A stretch of 64,000 nucleotides of DNA. Source: Streptomyces sp. MUM 2J (GTDB taxonomy: Bacteria; Actinomycetota; Actinomycetes; Streptomycetales; Streptomycetaceae). Positions within the stretch are counted from its first letter, which is position 1, and every line of letters begins with the position of its first letter. The stretch spans positions 62,001 to 126,000 of the forward strand of contig NZ_JADWYM010000003.1 of the NCBI RefSeq assembly GCF_022414535.1. The letters run 5' to 3'. Below are positions 51,112 through 60,385 of this stretch, piece after piece. The position numbers were made by a program, and so were the translations under genes. The notes below the pieces were generated by a model. The model ran no database searches and was not told the origin of the DNA. It saw only the letters and a program-made list of their open reading frames with translations.

Positions 51112-51987
51112 TCAGAGGGCCGGGTGGTCCGTGCGGAAGCGCGCCACCCATTCCGAGGTCGTCGCCAGCCCGCCGAAAGTGTAGAAGTGCACCTTGACGT
51201 CGCCGTGGCGGCGGACGTCGTAGCCGCGGGCCAGCGCGTGCAGGAAGCGGTCGGGGCCCGCCGTACCCATCAGGTTGGTGAGGGACAGGCCGTACTTGCG
51301 GGCGATGGAGGCGCTGGTGCCGACACCGAAGCGGGTGGCGCAGGACAGCAGTCGGCGCACTCCGGCCGGACCGGGCACGCCGATGCGGACCGGCGCCCGC
51401 ACTCCGTGGGCACGGGCCCGCTCCACCCAGTCGAGCACCGGGTCGGCGTCGAAGCCGAACTGCGTGATGACGTCGCCGGCCAGAGCGTGCCGGCCCAGCA
51501 CGGCGCTCTTGTCCCGCAGTGCCGACCACAGCTCGTCGTCGGTGATGGCGGGATGGCCCTCCGGGTAGCCGCTGATGCCGACCCGGCGCACCCCGTACCG
51601 CTGGAGCAGCCCGGTGCGGATGACGGCGAGGGCGTCGTCGTAGGGGCCGTGCGGATCGGCAGGGTCGCCGCCCACGACGAACACGTGCTCACCGGCGCCC
51701 TCGTCCCGCAGGCCCGCCAGGAACTCCTCCAGGGCGGCCCGCGAACCGAGGCGCCGGGCGGAGATGTGCGGCACGGGCACGAAGCCGTACCGCCTGACGG
51801 CACGGGCCGCCTCCAGCCGCATGCCCGGGTCTTCGTTGCCGAGGAAGGTGATGTTGACGCGGGTGCCGACGGGGATGGTGTGGCGCGCCCGCTCCAGGGC
51901 GGGTACGTCCTTGGCCGTCATCTCCAGGGAGAAGTCCTCCAGCAGCGCCGTGGTGGGCGCGGCGGGGGCCGTGGGACCGGGGTGCAT
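51112..51987 (-). CDS. Methylenetetrahydrofolate reductase-like protein
   Basis: A 291-residue FAD-dependent TIM-barrel protein of the MTHFR superfamily. The catalytic Glu is in FSLEMTAKD (about E22); HISARRLGS, HVFVVGGDPADPHGPY (in place of the usual RGD), GISGYPEGHP, DVITQFGFDADP and VPGPAGVRRLL follow. GAGGAGGACG precedes ATG 51987. The altered RGD region and its isolated position suggest a paralogue that may serve C1 or methyl-donor catabolism rather than methionine synthesis. Confidence 0.88.
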   Translation of the reverse strand: MHPGPTAPAAPTTALLEDFSLEMTAKDVPALERARHTIPVGTRVNITFLGNEDPGMRLEAARAVRRYGFVPVPHISARRLGSRAALEEFLAGLRDEGAGEHVFVVGGDPADPHGPYDDALAVIRTGLLQRYGVRRVGISGYPEGHPAITDDELWSALRDKSAVLGRHALAGDVITQFGFDADPVLDWVERARAHGVRAPVRIGVPGPAGVRRLLSCATRFGVGTSASIARKYGLSLTNLMGTAGPDRFLHALARGYDVRRHGDVKVHFYTFGGLATTSEWVARFRTDHPAL

Positions 51988-52359
51988 CGTCCTCCTCGTC
52001 GCGAGTGGCTCGGGTTCCCCGGCGGTGCCCGGTCCGAGTGCTCGCCCCAGCCTACGGCCGCACTCCGTCAGGACCCGCGCCGGCCCGAAGCCGGGCGGGC
52101 GACCGGAACGCTGCGCGCAGGCCCCACCACGTCCGGCTACCGGGACGGGCCCCGCGACCCGGATCGCACCCGGCGCCCCGGCGTCCGGAGTCAGATGCCC
52201 GGTGCCCGGAGTCGTCCCCGCCGGTGGTCGCGATCAGGTCCGCGTACTCCCGGCAGGGGGCGGCGACCTCGTCGCCGGCCCGAGCCGCCCCTCCAGGGTA
52301 GGGGCAGCGGCGGGAGGGTACCCGAGGGCACGGTTCCCCTTGCCGAGGAGGTGACTCGG

Positions 52360-52659
52360 ATGCTGTTCCTCGGACTGTTCCTCCTCACGGCCACCGGTGC
52401 CTTCACCGCGCTGGCCATCGCCGGCAACCTGTCGGGCGGCCCGGAGTACACGGTGTCCGTCCTGGGTCAGGACATCGCCACGATGAACGGGCTCGCGCTG
52501 TTCAGCTCGGGTCTCGCGCTGGCGCTGATCTTCTGCCTGGGTGTGGCGATGGTGGCGATCGGGGCCCTGCGCCACCACCGTCGTACCTTCAGGCCGGCTC
52601 GGCGACACGGCCGCACCCCGCTCGACGACACGACCGGCCGCTCGGACAGCCGCACCTGA
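52360..52659 (+). CDS. Small two-helix membrane protein
   Basis: A 99-residue protein with hydrophobic segments at about 2-22 and 45-68, a short extracytoplasmic loop with GGPEYTVSVLGQDIATMN between them and a basic cytoplasmic tail. GAGGAGGTGACTC precedes the ATG; the in-frame GTG at 52351 overlaps this site. Related small membrane proteins occur in Streptomyces; no function is known. Confidence 0.8.
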   Translation: MLFLGLFLLTATGAFTALAIAGNLSGGPEYTVSVLGQDIATMNGLALFSSGLALALIFCLGVAMVAIGALRHHRRTFRPARRHGRTPLDDTTGRSDSRT

Positions 52660-52702
52660 GACCGCACCTGCCCTCGTGCGACGCCTGCGGCGGAGTGCCG
52701 GT

Positions 52703-53788
52703 TCAGCGGGTCCGGGAGGTGCGCAGGGTACCGACCGTCTTCAGCAGCCGGTCGGCGGGCTCGCGCAGCCGGGGGTGGGCGAGGACCGTGTTCCGCAGGC
52801 CCCGTACGGGCCGCCGCACGAGCCGGTGGGCCGCCGCGACCGGGTGGGGCCGGGTCGCGAACCCCTCGGCCACGCGCAGTTCGCGGGTCTTGAGCCAGTC
52901 CTTGTACTCCTTGTCGCCGCGCCCGAGGTCCAGCAGCGCCAGTCCCTGCCTGCGGCCCGTCTCGGCCATGCGCAGGTGCATCATCAGTCCGGGCGAGTAG
53001 CGGTGGACCTCCGGGTCGTAGGCGGTGAACCAGGCCGCGAGGACGGTGCGGGACCGCGGCCCGAAGTGCGCCGCCACCGGACGGTCGCCGGCGTAGAGGA
53101 CGGAGAGGACACCGGTGAAGTGCTCCTCGCGGACCTCGAAGAGGTCGTTCACCAGGTCGACGATCCAGGGGCGGGAGAAGCGGTCCATACGGCCGGTCCG
53201 GCGGTACTGGGCCGACTTCCACCGCATCAGCTGCCGCAGCGCGTCCGGATCCCGCTCGTCGAACACGAACCGCGTCTCGCCGATGTCGCGGCCGATGCGG
53301 CGCTCCTTCTTCAGGGTGGTCCGGGCCAGGCCCGGATAGGTGGCGCGCAGCCACTCCGGGTAGCCGTCGTCGCCGTGCACCAGGTCGATCACCGGGGACG
53401 GGAAGAGCCCGGTGACGTGGGGCCCGAACGGCTTCTGCTGCTCGACGAGGTGGTCGAACTCGAAGCTGGCCAGGCCGCAGGCGCGCAGCAGCTGCCGCGT
53501 GTCCCAGACCACGCCGGGCCGGTGCACGAGGGCCTGGCAGTCGGACAGGCCGAGGCCGAGGGCCCGGCCGACGCCGAGGGAGGTGCGCTCGTAGGGGAAG
53601 AAGCCGACCGGGTCGCCGCCGTCGTGCAGGACGGCCACCCGTGTCCCGGCGCGGTGCCGGGCCACTCCGGCCGCGAACTCCGGGGCGAGGAACGGGTTGG
53701 CGAACTCGGGCGACTCCTCCATGGCCTGGTGCCAGATCTTGCGCTGCGACTCGGTCAGTTCGTCAGCCCTGTGGACGGTGACGTGCAT
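52703..53788 (-). CDS. GNAT/CelD-like acetyltransferase
   Basis: A 361-residue double-GNAT protein of the acetyltransferase_6 (BioF2/CelD/FemAB-like) group. Features: FANPFLAPEFAAGVARHRAGTRVAVL, VGFFPYERT, LKKERRIGRDIGETRF, and in the C-terminal half GVLSVLYAGDRPVAAHFG, AWFTAYDPEVHRYSPGLMMHL and LDLGRGDKEYKDWLKT. GGGGGGAG lies ten bases before ATG 53788. These enzymes modify polysaccharides or lipids; no polysaccharide genes flank it. The IS element begins about 200 bp upstream. Confidence 0.88.
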   Translation of the reverse strand: MHVTVHRADELTESQRKIWHQAMEESPEFANPFLAPEFAAGVARHRAGTRVAVLHDGGDPVGFFPYERTSLGVGRALGLGLSDCQALVHRPGVVWDTRQLLRACGLASFEFDHLVEQQKPFGPHVTGLFPSPVIDLVHGDDGYPEWLRATYPGLARTTLKKERRIGRDIGETRFVFDERDPDALRQLMRWKSAQYRRTGRMDRFSRPWIVDLVNDLFEVREEHFTGVLSVLYAGDRPVAAHFGPRSRTVLAAWFTAYDPEVHRYSPGLMMHLRMAETGRRQGLALLDLGRGDKEYKDWLKTRELRVAEGFATRPHPVAAAHRLVRRPVRGLRNTVLAHPRLREPADRLLKTVGTLRTSRTR

Positions 53789-54018
53789 CGGCGAACCACT
53801 CCCCCCAAGGCGCGCTGCGCGCGCGTTCCCCATGGCCCGATGAGGGATCAAACGTCGCGAAACAGTACGCACGCTGTCAAGACGTAGGGGGTGCGAGGGT
53901 CGTGCCGCAGCCGCGGTGGCCGACATCCGGCCTGGTGGGTCCGGGGGCGCCCGCCGTCGCGCGGGCGCCCCTCCCTCCGGGGGTACGGATGCTGTTGGTT
54001 TTTTCGGGGCCTCGCGTG

Positions 54019-54061
54019 ACGTCGGCCTTCAAGACCGGGTTGTGGTCTTGAAGGCCGACGT
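54019..54061. terminator. 18-bp perfect hairpin before the transposase start
   Basis: ACGTCGGCCTTCAAGACC pairs with GGTCTTGAAGGCCGACGT across the 7-base loop GGGTTGT. It ends about 20 bases before the transposase start. Such hairpins in IS elements block entry of outside transcription or sequester the transposase ribosome site. Confidence 0.75.
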
Positions 54062-54082
54062 TGTCGTATGGGGTGGGTGCGA

Positions 54083-56395
54083 ATGTCGATGCAGCCGGAG
54101 GGATCTGGGGAGATCCCGGCGGAGACGGTGCGGGTGGCGCGGGCCGCGTTCCCGAAGGGGAGCCTGGCGATCCGGGTCCGTGACGAACTGGGGCCTTTGT
54201 TCACGGACGAAGAGTTCGCGGACCTGTTCCCGTCACGAGGGCGTCCGGCCTGGTCACCAGGGCGTCTTGCGCTGGTACTGGTGCTGCAGTTCGTCGAGGG
54301 GCTGACCGACCGGCAGGCCGCGGAAGCGGTCCGCGCGCGGATCGACTTCAAGTACGCCCTCGGGCTCCGGCTGGACGATCCGGGCTTCGGCTTCTCCGTC
54401 CTCTCGGAGTTCAGGGACCGGCTGGTCCAGGCGGACGCCGGACAGCGGATGCTGGACGGCATTCTCTCCGCGGCCCGGGACAAGGGGCTGCTCAGCGGCA
54501 GGGGCAAGGCCCGCACCGACTCCACGCACGTGCTGTCGGCAGCGCGGGAGTTGTGCTGGCTGGAGATGGTCGCCGAAACCCTGCGCTCGGCCCTGAACGC
54601 GCTCGCCGTCGCCGCTCCCGACTGGCTGTCCGAGATCGCCGAGCCGGACTGGTTCCGGCACTATGCCACCCGCGCCGAGGACTCACGGTTCCCCAAGGCC
54701 CCGGCCAAGCGCGAGGAGGTCGGCCGGCGGATCGGAACCGACGGGATGCGACTGCTCAAGGCCGTCACCTCGCCTGCTGCGCCGACCGCGCTGCGGGCAG
54801 TGCCGGAGGTGGAGACCCTGCGGCAGATGTGGGTGCAGCACTTCCACCTGATCGAGGGCGAGGTGCTGCGGCGGGACCCAAAAGACCGGCCGCCGGGCGC
54901 GAAGCGCCTGGTCACCCCCTATGACATCGAGGCGCGCGGCAGCGTCAAACGCGACACGATGTGGGACGGATACAAAGTCCATCTCACCGAGACCTGCGGT
55001 GGTGACACGCCGGACCTGATCACGGACGTCGCCACCACCGATGCCACGGTCAGTGACTTCGACCTGGTCCCGGCTGTTCACGCCGCACTCGCCGAGCGTC
55101 GGCTGCTTCCCGACGAGCACCTAGTCGACACCGGCTACGTCACCGCCCGCCACATCGTCGCCGCCCGGCGCGAACACGACGTGGAGCTGACAGGGCCGAT
55201 GATGCCCGGCACCGGCTGGCAGAACCGGGCTGGATCCTCAGAGACCTTTCCCGTCGGCGCGTTCACCATCGACTGGGACCGCCGGACCGTGACCTGCCCC
55301 GGCGGGAAGAACAGCACACGCTGGGCGAGGGAACCCGTCCGGGACAAGGTCGAGATCCGAGTGCAGTTCTCGAAAACCGACTGCGGTGCCTGCCAGGTCA
55401 AGGACTCCTGCACCCGCGGACCACGCCGCAAGCTGACCCTCCAGGACCGTGACATCCACGAGGTCCTGCACCAACGCCGGGCCGAGCAGGAGACCGACGC
55501 ATGGAAGGAACGCTACAAGATGCGTGCCGGTGTCGAAGGCACCATCTCCCAGGCCGTGAACCGCTGCGGCCTGCGCAGATCCCGCTACCGCGGCCTCGCC
55601 AAGACCAGCCTCCAGCACCAGCTCACCGGAGCGGCGATCAACCTCGCCCGCATCGATGCCCACCTCACCGGCGCCCGCCGAGCCCGAACCCGCACCAGCC
55701 ACCTCGCAGCACTTCGCCCCACCGATCACACGATCGGCGGGGCGAAGCAGACGACCCCGAATGAACCAACAGCATCCGGGGGTACGTGGCGCGGGGCCCG
55801 CTACAGGGTGCGCTCCAGGCGGTCGGCGACCAACTTGACGAAGCGCGCGGGCTCCTTGGGCTGGCCGCCCTCGGCGAGCACGGCCAGGGTGTGCAGGAGC
55901 TCGGCGGTCTCGGCGAGCCCGGCGTGGTCCGCGCGCTCCCGGTGCGCCTGGTTGAGGCCCTTCACGAGCGGGTGGTCCGGGTTGAGTTCGAGGATCCGCT
56001 TGGTGCGGGGCACCTCCTGGCCCATCGCCCGGTACATGTTCTCCAGGGCCGGGGTGAGGTCGTGGGCGTCGGAGACGAGGCAGGCCGGGGAGACGGTGAG
56101 CCGGGACGACAGGCGTACCTCCTTGATGTCCTCCCCCAGCTGGTCCTTCATCCAGCCGAGCAGCCCGGCGTACTCCTGCGACTGCGCACTGTCGGAGGAC
56201 TCCCCGCCCTCGCCGTCCAGGTCGATCTCGCCCTTGGCGACGGACCTCAGCCGCTTGCCCTCGTACTCGCCGACGGCGTCGGCCCACACCTCGTCGACGG
56301 GGTCGGTGAGCAGGAGGACCTCGATGTTCTTGGCCCGGAAGGCCTCCATGTGCGGGGAGTTCTCGATGCTCTGCCGGGAGTCGCCGGTGAGGTAG
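54083..56395 (+). CDS. IS1182-type transposase, reading frame lacking its own stop
   Basis: The transposase proper is about 565 residues to the IS end at 55777: an N-terminal DUF772 domain (FPKGSLAIRVRDELGPLFTDEEF, LVLQFVEGLTDRQAAEAVR), catalytic DDE region with RTDSTHV (first Asp), DGYKVHLTETCG and LVDTGYVTARHIV (second Asp), a Cys-rich DCGACQVKDSC segment, and the Glu in MRAGVEGTISQAVNRCGLRRSRYRGLAKT. ATG 54083 was chosen over 54068. No stop occurs in this frame inside the element: the frame runs on for 206 codons antisense to htpG until 56395. The tail is surely not functional protein; a stop codon may have been lost. Confidence 0.8.
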   Translation: MSMQPEGSGEIPAETVRVARAAFPKGSLAIRVRDELGPLFTDEEFADLFPSRGRPAWSPGRLALVLVLQFVEGLTDRQAAEAVRARIDFKYALGLRLDDPGFGFSVLSEFRDRLVQADAGQRMLDGILSAARDKGLLSGRGKARTDSTHVLSAARELCWLEMVAETLRSALNALAVAAPDWLSEIAEPDWFRHYATRAEDSRFPKAPAKREEVGRRIGTDGMRLLKAVTSPAAPTALRAVPEVETLRQMWVQHFHLIEGEVLRRDPKDRPPGAKRLVTPYDIEARGSVKRDTMWDGYKVHLTETCGGDTPDLITDVATTDATVSDFDLVPAVHAALAERRLLPDEHLVDTGYVTARHIVAARREHDVELTGPMMPGTGWQNRAGSSETFPVGAFTIDWDRRTVTCPGGKNSTRWAREPVRDKVEIRVQFSKTDCGACQVKDSCTRGPRRKLTLQDRDIHEVLHQRRAEQETDAWKERYKMRAGVEGTISQAVNRCGLRRSRYRGLAKTSLQHQLTGAAINLARIDAHLTGARRARTRTSHLAALRPTDHTIGGAKQTTPNEPTASGGTWRGARYRVRSRRSATNLTKRAGSLGWPPSASTARVCRSSAVSASPAWSARSRCAWLRPFTSGWSGLSSRIRLVRGTSWPIARYMFSRAGVRSWASETRQAGETVSRDDRRTSLMSSPSWSFIQPSSPAYSCDCALSEDSPPSPSRSISPLATDLSRLPSYSPTASAHTSSTGSVSRRTSMFLARKASMCGEFSMLCRESPVR
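55712..55747. terminator. Hairpin at the right end of the IS
   Basis: CTTCGCCCC-A-CCGAT pairs with ATCGG-C-GGGGCGAAG around a 6-base loop, with one mismatch. It lies just inside the right inverted repeat and probably terminates transposase transcription, and could stop htpG read-through from the other side. Confidence 0.7.
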
Positions 56396-57702
56396 TAGAC
56401 GTCCTCCTGGCCGTCCTGCATCCGCTCCACGTAGGCCTTCAGCGTGGTCGGACCGTCCTCGCTGTGCGTGCTGGCGAAGGACGAGACGGCGAGGAGGGCG
56501 TCGCGGTTCTCCGCGTCGGTGACCAGGCCCTCCTTCACCACGGCGCCGAACTCCCGCCAGAACGTGGCGTAGCGCTCGGCGTCCTTGGCCATCATCTCCT
56601 TGACCGAGGACAGGACCTTCTTCGTCAGACGGCGCTGGATCATCCGGATATGGCGGTCCTGCTGGAGGATCTCGCGGGAGACGTTGAGCGAGAGGTCGGC
56701 GGCGTCGACGACGCCCTTGACGAAACGCAGGTAGGGCGGCAGCAGTTCCTCGCAGTCGTCCATGATGAAGACGCGCTTGACGTACAGCTGCACGCCGCGC
56801 CGGTGCCCCTGGGTGAACAGGTCGTGCGGGGCGTGGGCGGGCAGGAACAGCAGCGCCTGGTACTCGAACGTGCCCTCCGCCTGGAGCCGTACGGTCTCCA
56901 GCGGGTCGCGCCAGTCGTGGCTGATGTGCTTGTACAGCTCGTGGTACTCGTCGTCGGACACCTCGTCACGCGAGCGCGCCCACAGGGCCTTCATCGAGTT
57001 CAGCGGCTCGGTCCCCGGCTCTCCCTCGCCCTCTCCCTCGCCCCCGCCGGGCTTGGGCACGAGCCGGATGGGCCAGGTGATGAAGTCCGAGTACCGCTTG
57101 ACGATCTCCCGGATCCTCCACTCGTCGGTGTAGTCGTGGAGCTGGTTCTCGGGGTCGGCGGGCTTGAGGTGCAGCGTGACGGAGGTGCCCTGGGCTGCGT
57201 CGTCGACGGTGTCGAGCGTGTAGGTGCCCTCGCCGCGGGAGGTCCAGCGGGTGCCGTGCTTCTCGCCGGCCCGGCGGGTCACCAGGGTGACCTCGTCGGC
57301 GACCATGAAGCCGGAGTAGAAGCCGATGCCGAACTGCCCGATGAGACCTTCGGCCCGGTCCGCGTCCTTGGCCTCCTTGAGTTCCTGGAGGAAGCCGGCG
57401 GTGCCGGAGTTGGCGATGGTGCCGATCAGCCGCCCGACCTCCTCGTGGGACATGCCGATGCCGTTGTCCCGAACGGTGAGGGTGCGCGCGTCGTTGTCGG
57501 TCTCGATCTCGATGTGCAGGTCGGACACATCGGCGTCGAGCGCGTCGTCCCGCAGGGACTCCAATCGCAGCTTGTCCAGTGCGTCGGAGGCGTTGGAGAC
57601 GAGCTCTCGAAGGAAGACGTCCTTGTTCGAGTAGACCGAGTGGATCATCAGCTGGAGCAGCTGACGGGCCTCTACCTGGAACTCAAACGTTTCGGTCGGC
57701 AT
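55801..57702 (-). CDS. htpG: Molecular chaperone HtpG (Hsp90)
   Basis: A 633-residue bacterial Hsp90, full length. N-terminal ATPase domain: [38 protein letters not shown] (Glu and Asn for ATP), [17 protein letters not shown] and [15 protein letters not shown]; middle domain with the catalytic Arg loop region [12 protein letters not shown]-terminal dimerisation domain ending in [13 protein letters not shown]. The middle-domain linker contains an acidic/Gly-rich [12 protein letters not shown] tract. No CIRCE or other heat-shock operator was recognised upstream. The IS element lies directly after its stop codon. Confidence 0.97.
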
Positions 57703-57925
57703 GGTATGCGGTTACCTCACGGGTCCTGAGTCGCCGGAACTGGTGGAACTCACTCTAAAACACCTCGTCAGCGGCGTGGTTGCGAACGGACACGAAGCCC
57801 GGTTGCGCTCCTTGGGCGGGCAGGGCGACGATGCCGCCGGCGGAAAGGGGACGGAGAGGAAGTCGAACGCGTGGCCGTCCGGTCCGTGCACGCACACGGT
57901 GGGGACTGCCCGGAAGGACCGCGGG

Positions 57926-59032
57926 TCAGGAGTCGAAATCGACCGTCAGGGCCTCCGACGCCGGATACGACTGGCAGGTCAGGACGTAGCCGGCGTCGAC
58001 CTCGGCGGGCTCCAGGGCGAAGTTGCGGCGCATGTCCGCCGTGCCGTCGGTGACCAGGGCGCGGCAGGTGCCGCAGACGCCGCCCTTGCAGGCGAAGGGC
58101 AGGTCGGGACGGGTCTTCTGGGCACCGTCGAGGATGGTGCGCTCGCGGGGCAGGGCGGCGGAACTGGTACGGCCGTCCAGGACCAGGGTCACCTGGCTCA
58201 CCGGGCCGGACGGTTCGCCGTCCGTGTGGTGCACCTCGCGGACCGGTTCGTCGTCGGCGTAGAACAGTTCGCGGTGCACGCGGTCGGCGGGCACGCCCAG
58301 CCCCGCCAGGACCTGCTGCGCCGAGCGGACCATGCCGTGCGGGCCGCACAGCCACCAGTGGTCGGCGGCCGGCGCGTCGACCAGTGCGCCGACGAGGGCG
58401 GCGAGCCGCTCGGCGTCGAGGCGGCCGGAGAGCATCTCCGCCTCGCGGGGTTCACGGGAGAGCACGTGGGCGAGCTGGAAGCGGGCCGGGTACAGGTCCT
58501 TCAGGTCGGCGAGCTCGTCCGCGAACATCACGGTGCCGGTGCGCCGGTTGCCGTAGAAGAGCGTGACGGTCGAGCGGGAGTCGGCGGCCAGGACGGACTC
58601 GGCGATGGACAGCATGGGTGTGATGCCGGAACCCGCCGCGACCAGGACGTGGTCGCCTGGGGTGGTGAGATCGGGGCTGAACGCGCCGGTGGGGCCCATC
58701 ACCTCGATCGTGTCGCCGGGGCGCACGTCGTGCACGAGCCAGGAGGAGAACAGGCCGCCCGGCACCACACGCACTCCGATGCGCGGCGGGGAGCCGGCGG
58801 GCGAGCAGATGGAGTAGGACCGCCGTTCGTCCCGGCCCTCGATCTCGCGCCGCAGGGTGAGCGACTGCCCCGGCGTGAAGGTGAACTCCTCGGCCAGCTC
58901 CGCCGGGATCTCGAAGCCGACGGCCGCCGCGTCGTCGCACAGCGGTTGCACGGCGGACACGCGCAGCCGGTGGAAGACCGGACGGCGGCGGGTCTGCGGG
59001 CGGGCGGCCCCGGGGGAGACGGACGTGGCCAT
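57926..59032 (-). CDS. paaE: Phenylacetyl-CoA epoxidase reductase subunit PaaE
   Basis: A 368-residue reductase: FAD domain with RRSYSICSP, NAD domain with VAAGSGITPMLSI and WWLCGPHGM, and a C-terminal plant-type [2Fe-2S] ferredoxin with FACKGGVCGTC and LTCQSYP. It passes NADPH electrons to the PaaAC di-iron oxygenase. The ATG shares one base with the paaD stop (TGATG). It is the last gene of the operon. Confidence 0.96.
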   Translation of the reverse strand: MATSVSPGAARPQTRRRPVFHRLRVSAVQPLCDDAAAVGFEIPAELAEEFTFTPGQSLTLRREIEGRDERRSYSICSPAGSPPRIGVRVVPGGLFSSWLVHDVRPGDTIEVMGPTGAFSPDLTTPGDHVLVAAGSGITPMLSIAESVLAADSRSTVTLFYGNRRTGTVMFADELADLKDLYPARFQLAHVLSREPREAEMLSGRLDAERLAALVGALVDAPAADHWWLCGPHGMVRSAQQVLAGLGVPADRVHRELFYADDEPVREVHHTDGEPSGPVSQVTLVLDGRTSSAALPRERTILDGAQKTRPDLPFACKGGVCGTCRALVTDGTADMRRNFALEPAEVDAGYVLTCQSYPASEALTVDFDS

Positions 59033-59547
59033 CAGATCTCCTTGACGTACTCGAACGGCTCGCGGCAGGCGCGGCAGCGCCACAGTGCCTTGCAGGACGT
59101 GGCGGCGAAGCGGGAGGTCTCCTCGGTGTCGGCCGAGCCGCACCGGGGGCAGGGCACCGTGTGCCGCGTCGGAGACAGGACCAGGGGCACCGGACCGGTG
59201 CCGTGGCGGGGTGCGGCGCCGGGCGGGGCGATGCCGTGCTCGGCGAGCTTGCGGCGGCCCGCCGGGGTGATCCAGTCGCTGGTCCACGGCGGGTCGAGCG
59301 CCGTACGGATCTCCACCTGCGCGTACCCGGCGTCCCGCAGCCGGGCGGCGACGTCGGCGCGCATCTCGGCCATGGCCGGGCAGCCCGAGTAGGTGGGGGT
59401 CAGGGTCGCCACCACCGTGCCGTCGTCGGCCACGTCGACCCCGCGCAGCACTCCGAGGTCGGCCAGGGTGAGCATGGGCAGTTCGGGGTCGGGCACCTGC
59501 TCGGCGATCCGCCGGGCGCGCCGGGCGTCGAGGAGCGTCGTCACCAT
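59032..59547 (-). CDS. paaD: Phenylacetyl-CoA epoxidase accessory protein PaaD
   Basis: A 171-residue protein with an N-terminal MIP18/DUF59 domain (EQVPDPELPMLTLADLGVL, TPTYSGCPAM) and a C-terminal zinc/Fe-S binding region with CPRCGSADTE and CKALWRCRAC. PaaD is needed for Fe-S assembly of the epoxidase system. ATG 59547 has GGAGG five bases upstream and overlaps the end of paaC by seven bases. Confidence 0.95.
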   Translation of the reverse strand: MVTTLLDARRARRIAEQVPDPELPMLTLADLGVLRGVDVADDGTVVATLTPTYSGCPAMAEMRADVAARLRDAGYAQVEIRTALDPPWTSDWITPAGRRKLAEHGIAPPGAAPRHGTGPVPLVLSPTRHTVPCPRCGSADTEETSRFAATSCKALWRCRACREPFEYVKEI

Positions 59548-60368
59548 GCCGCCTCCGGATGGGCGCGGGCCACGCTCTGCAACTCGGCGAGCAGGGGGGC
59601 GAGATGCTCGGTGTGGTCGCCGTGCCGGCCGGAGCCGGGCAGCGGCCGGTACACGGGCATGGGCAGGCCGGCCGCCTCGGTGACCTGGCGGAGGTCGGTG
59701 ACGACGTTCTCGCGCACGTCGCAGGCGGTGAACAGCTCGCCCAGGTACGGCGCGGCCTTCTCCAGCGCCGTACGCATCCGCCGGTGGGACTCCGGCGTGC
59801 CGTCGCCCAGGCGCACCGCCCACTCGGCGGCGTACTGCCGGTGGTAGGCGAGTTCCTTGGCGCCCTTGGTGGCGATCGCCGCGAGCACCGGGTCGGCGTG
59901 CGCGGTCAGCCGCTGGAACTGGGCGAGACGCCAGCTGGACAGCAGCAGCATCCGCACGATCGAGAACGCGAAGTCCCCGCACGGCAGTTCGGCCAGGCGA
60001 ACGTTGCGGAAGTCGCCGGCGTCGCGGAAGTAGGCGTACGCGTCCTCGCCGCGGCCGGTGCCGTCGACCTGCCCGGCGCGGGAGTAGAGCAGGCGGGCCT
60101 GGCCGATCAGGTCGAGGCCGATGTTGGCCAGCGCCACCTCCTCCTCCAGCTCGGGGGCGCGGGCGGTCCACTCGGCGAGCCGCTGGGCGCTCACCAGCGC
60201 GTCGTCGGCCAGGGCCACGCACTCGGCAGCCAGTTCGGCGGGGTCGACGTCCTCGGGCACGGCGGTGTCGACGCCGTGCAGGGGGTCCTCGAAGCCGGTG
60301 CCGTAGGCCCAGCGGGTGTCGTCCTCGTGTCCCTCGGCGAGGGTCATGTAGACGTGGTCGTCACTCAT
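59541..60368 (-). CDS. paaC: Phenylacetyl-CoA epoxidase structural subunit PaaC
   Basis: A 275-residue ferritin-like helical protein. It shows LADDALVSAQRLAEW, ELEEEVALANIGLDLIGQARLLY, and HRQYAAEWAVRLGDGTPESHRRMRTAL, broken around the helices. PaaC supports the catalytic PaaA subunit and carries no complete di-iron site. GAGGT lies eight bases before ATG 60368. Confidence 0.95.
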   Translation of the reverse strand: MSDDHVYMTLAEGHEDDTRWAYGTGFEDPLHGVDTAVPEDVDPAELAAECVALADDALVSAQRLAEWTARAPELEEEVALANIGLDLIGQARLLYSRAGQVDGTGRGEDAYAYFRDAGDFRNVRLAELPCGDFAFSIVRMLLLSSWRLAQFQRLTAHADPVLAAIATKGAKELAYHRQYAAEWAVRLGDGTPESHRRMRTALEKAAPYLGELFTACDVRENVVTDLRQVTEAAGLPMPVYRPLPGSGRHGDHTEHLAPLLAELQSVARAHPEAAW

Positions 60369-60385
60369 GCCATACCTCGGTGGGA

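Larger units (their letters stand above)
53987..55777 (+). mobile_element. IS1182-family-like insertion sequence
   Basis: The 1791-bp element is bounded by inverted repeats GGATGCTGTTGGTT-nn-TTCGGGG on the left and the same sequence inverted on the right, with few mismatches. It is flanked by a perfect 8-bp direct repeat GGGGGTAC (53979-53986 and 55778-55785), the target-site duplication. It carries one transposase gene, and a strong hairpin lies inside each end. The insertion is between the 3' end of htpG (16 bp from its stop) and the upstream region of the GNAT gene. Its codon use is somewhat less GC-biased than that of its neighbours. Confidence 0.93.

Noticed and set aside
55778..56395. 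C-terminal extension of the transposase as a real domain
   Set aside because: It lies outside the IS, antisense to htpG, and is Ser/Arg-rich without resemblance to transposases.
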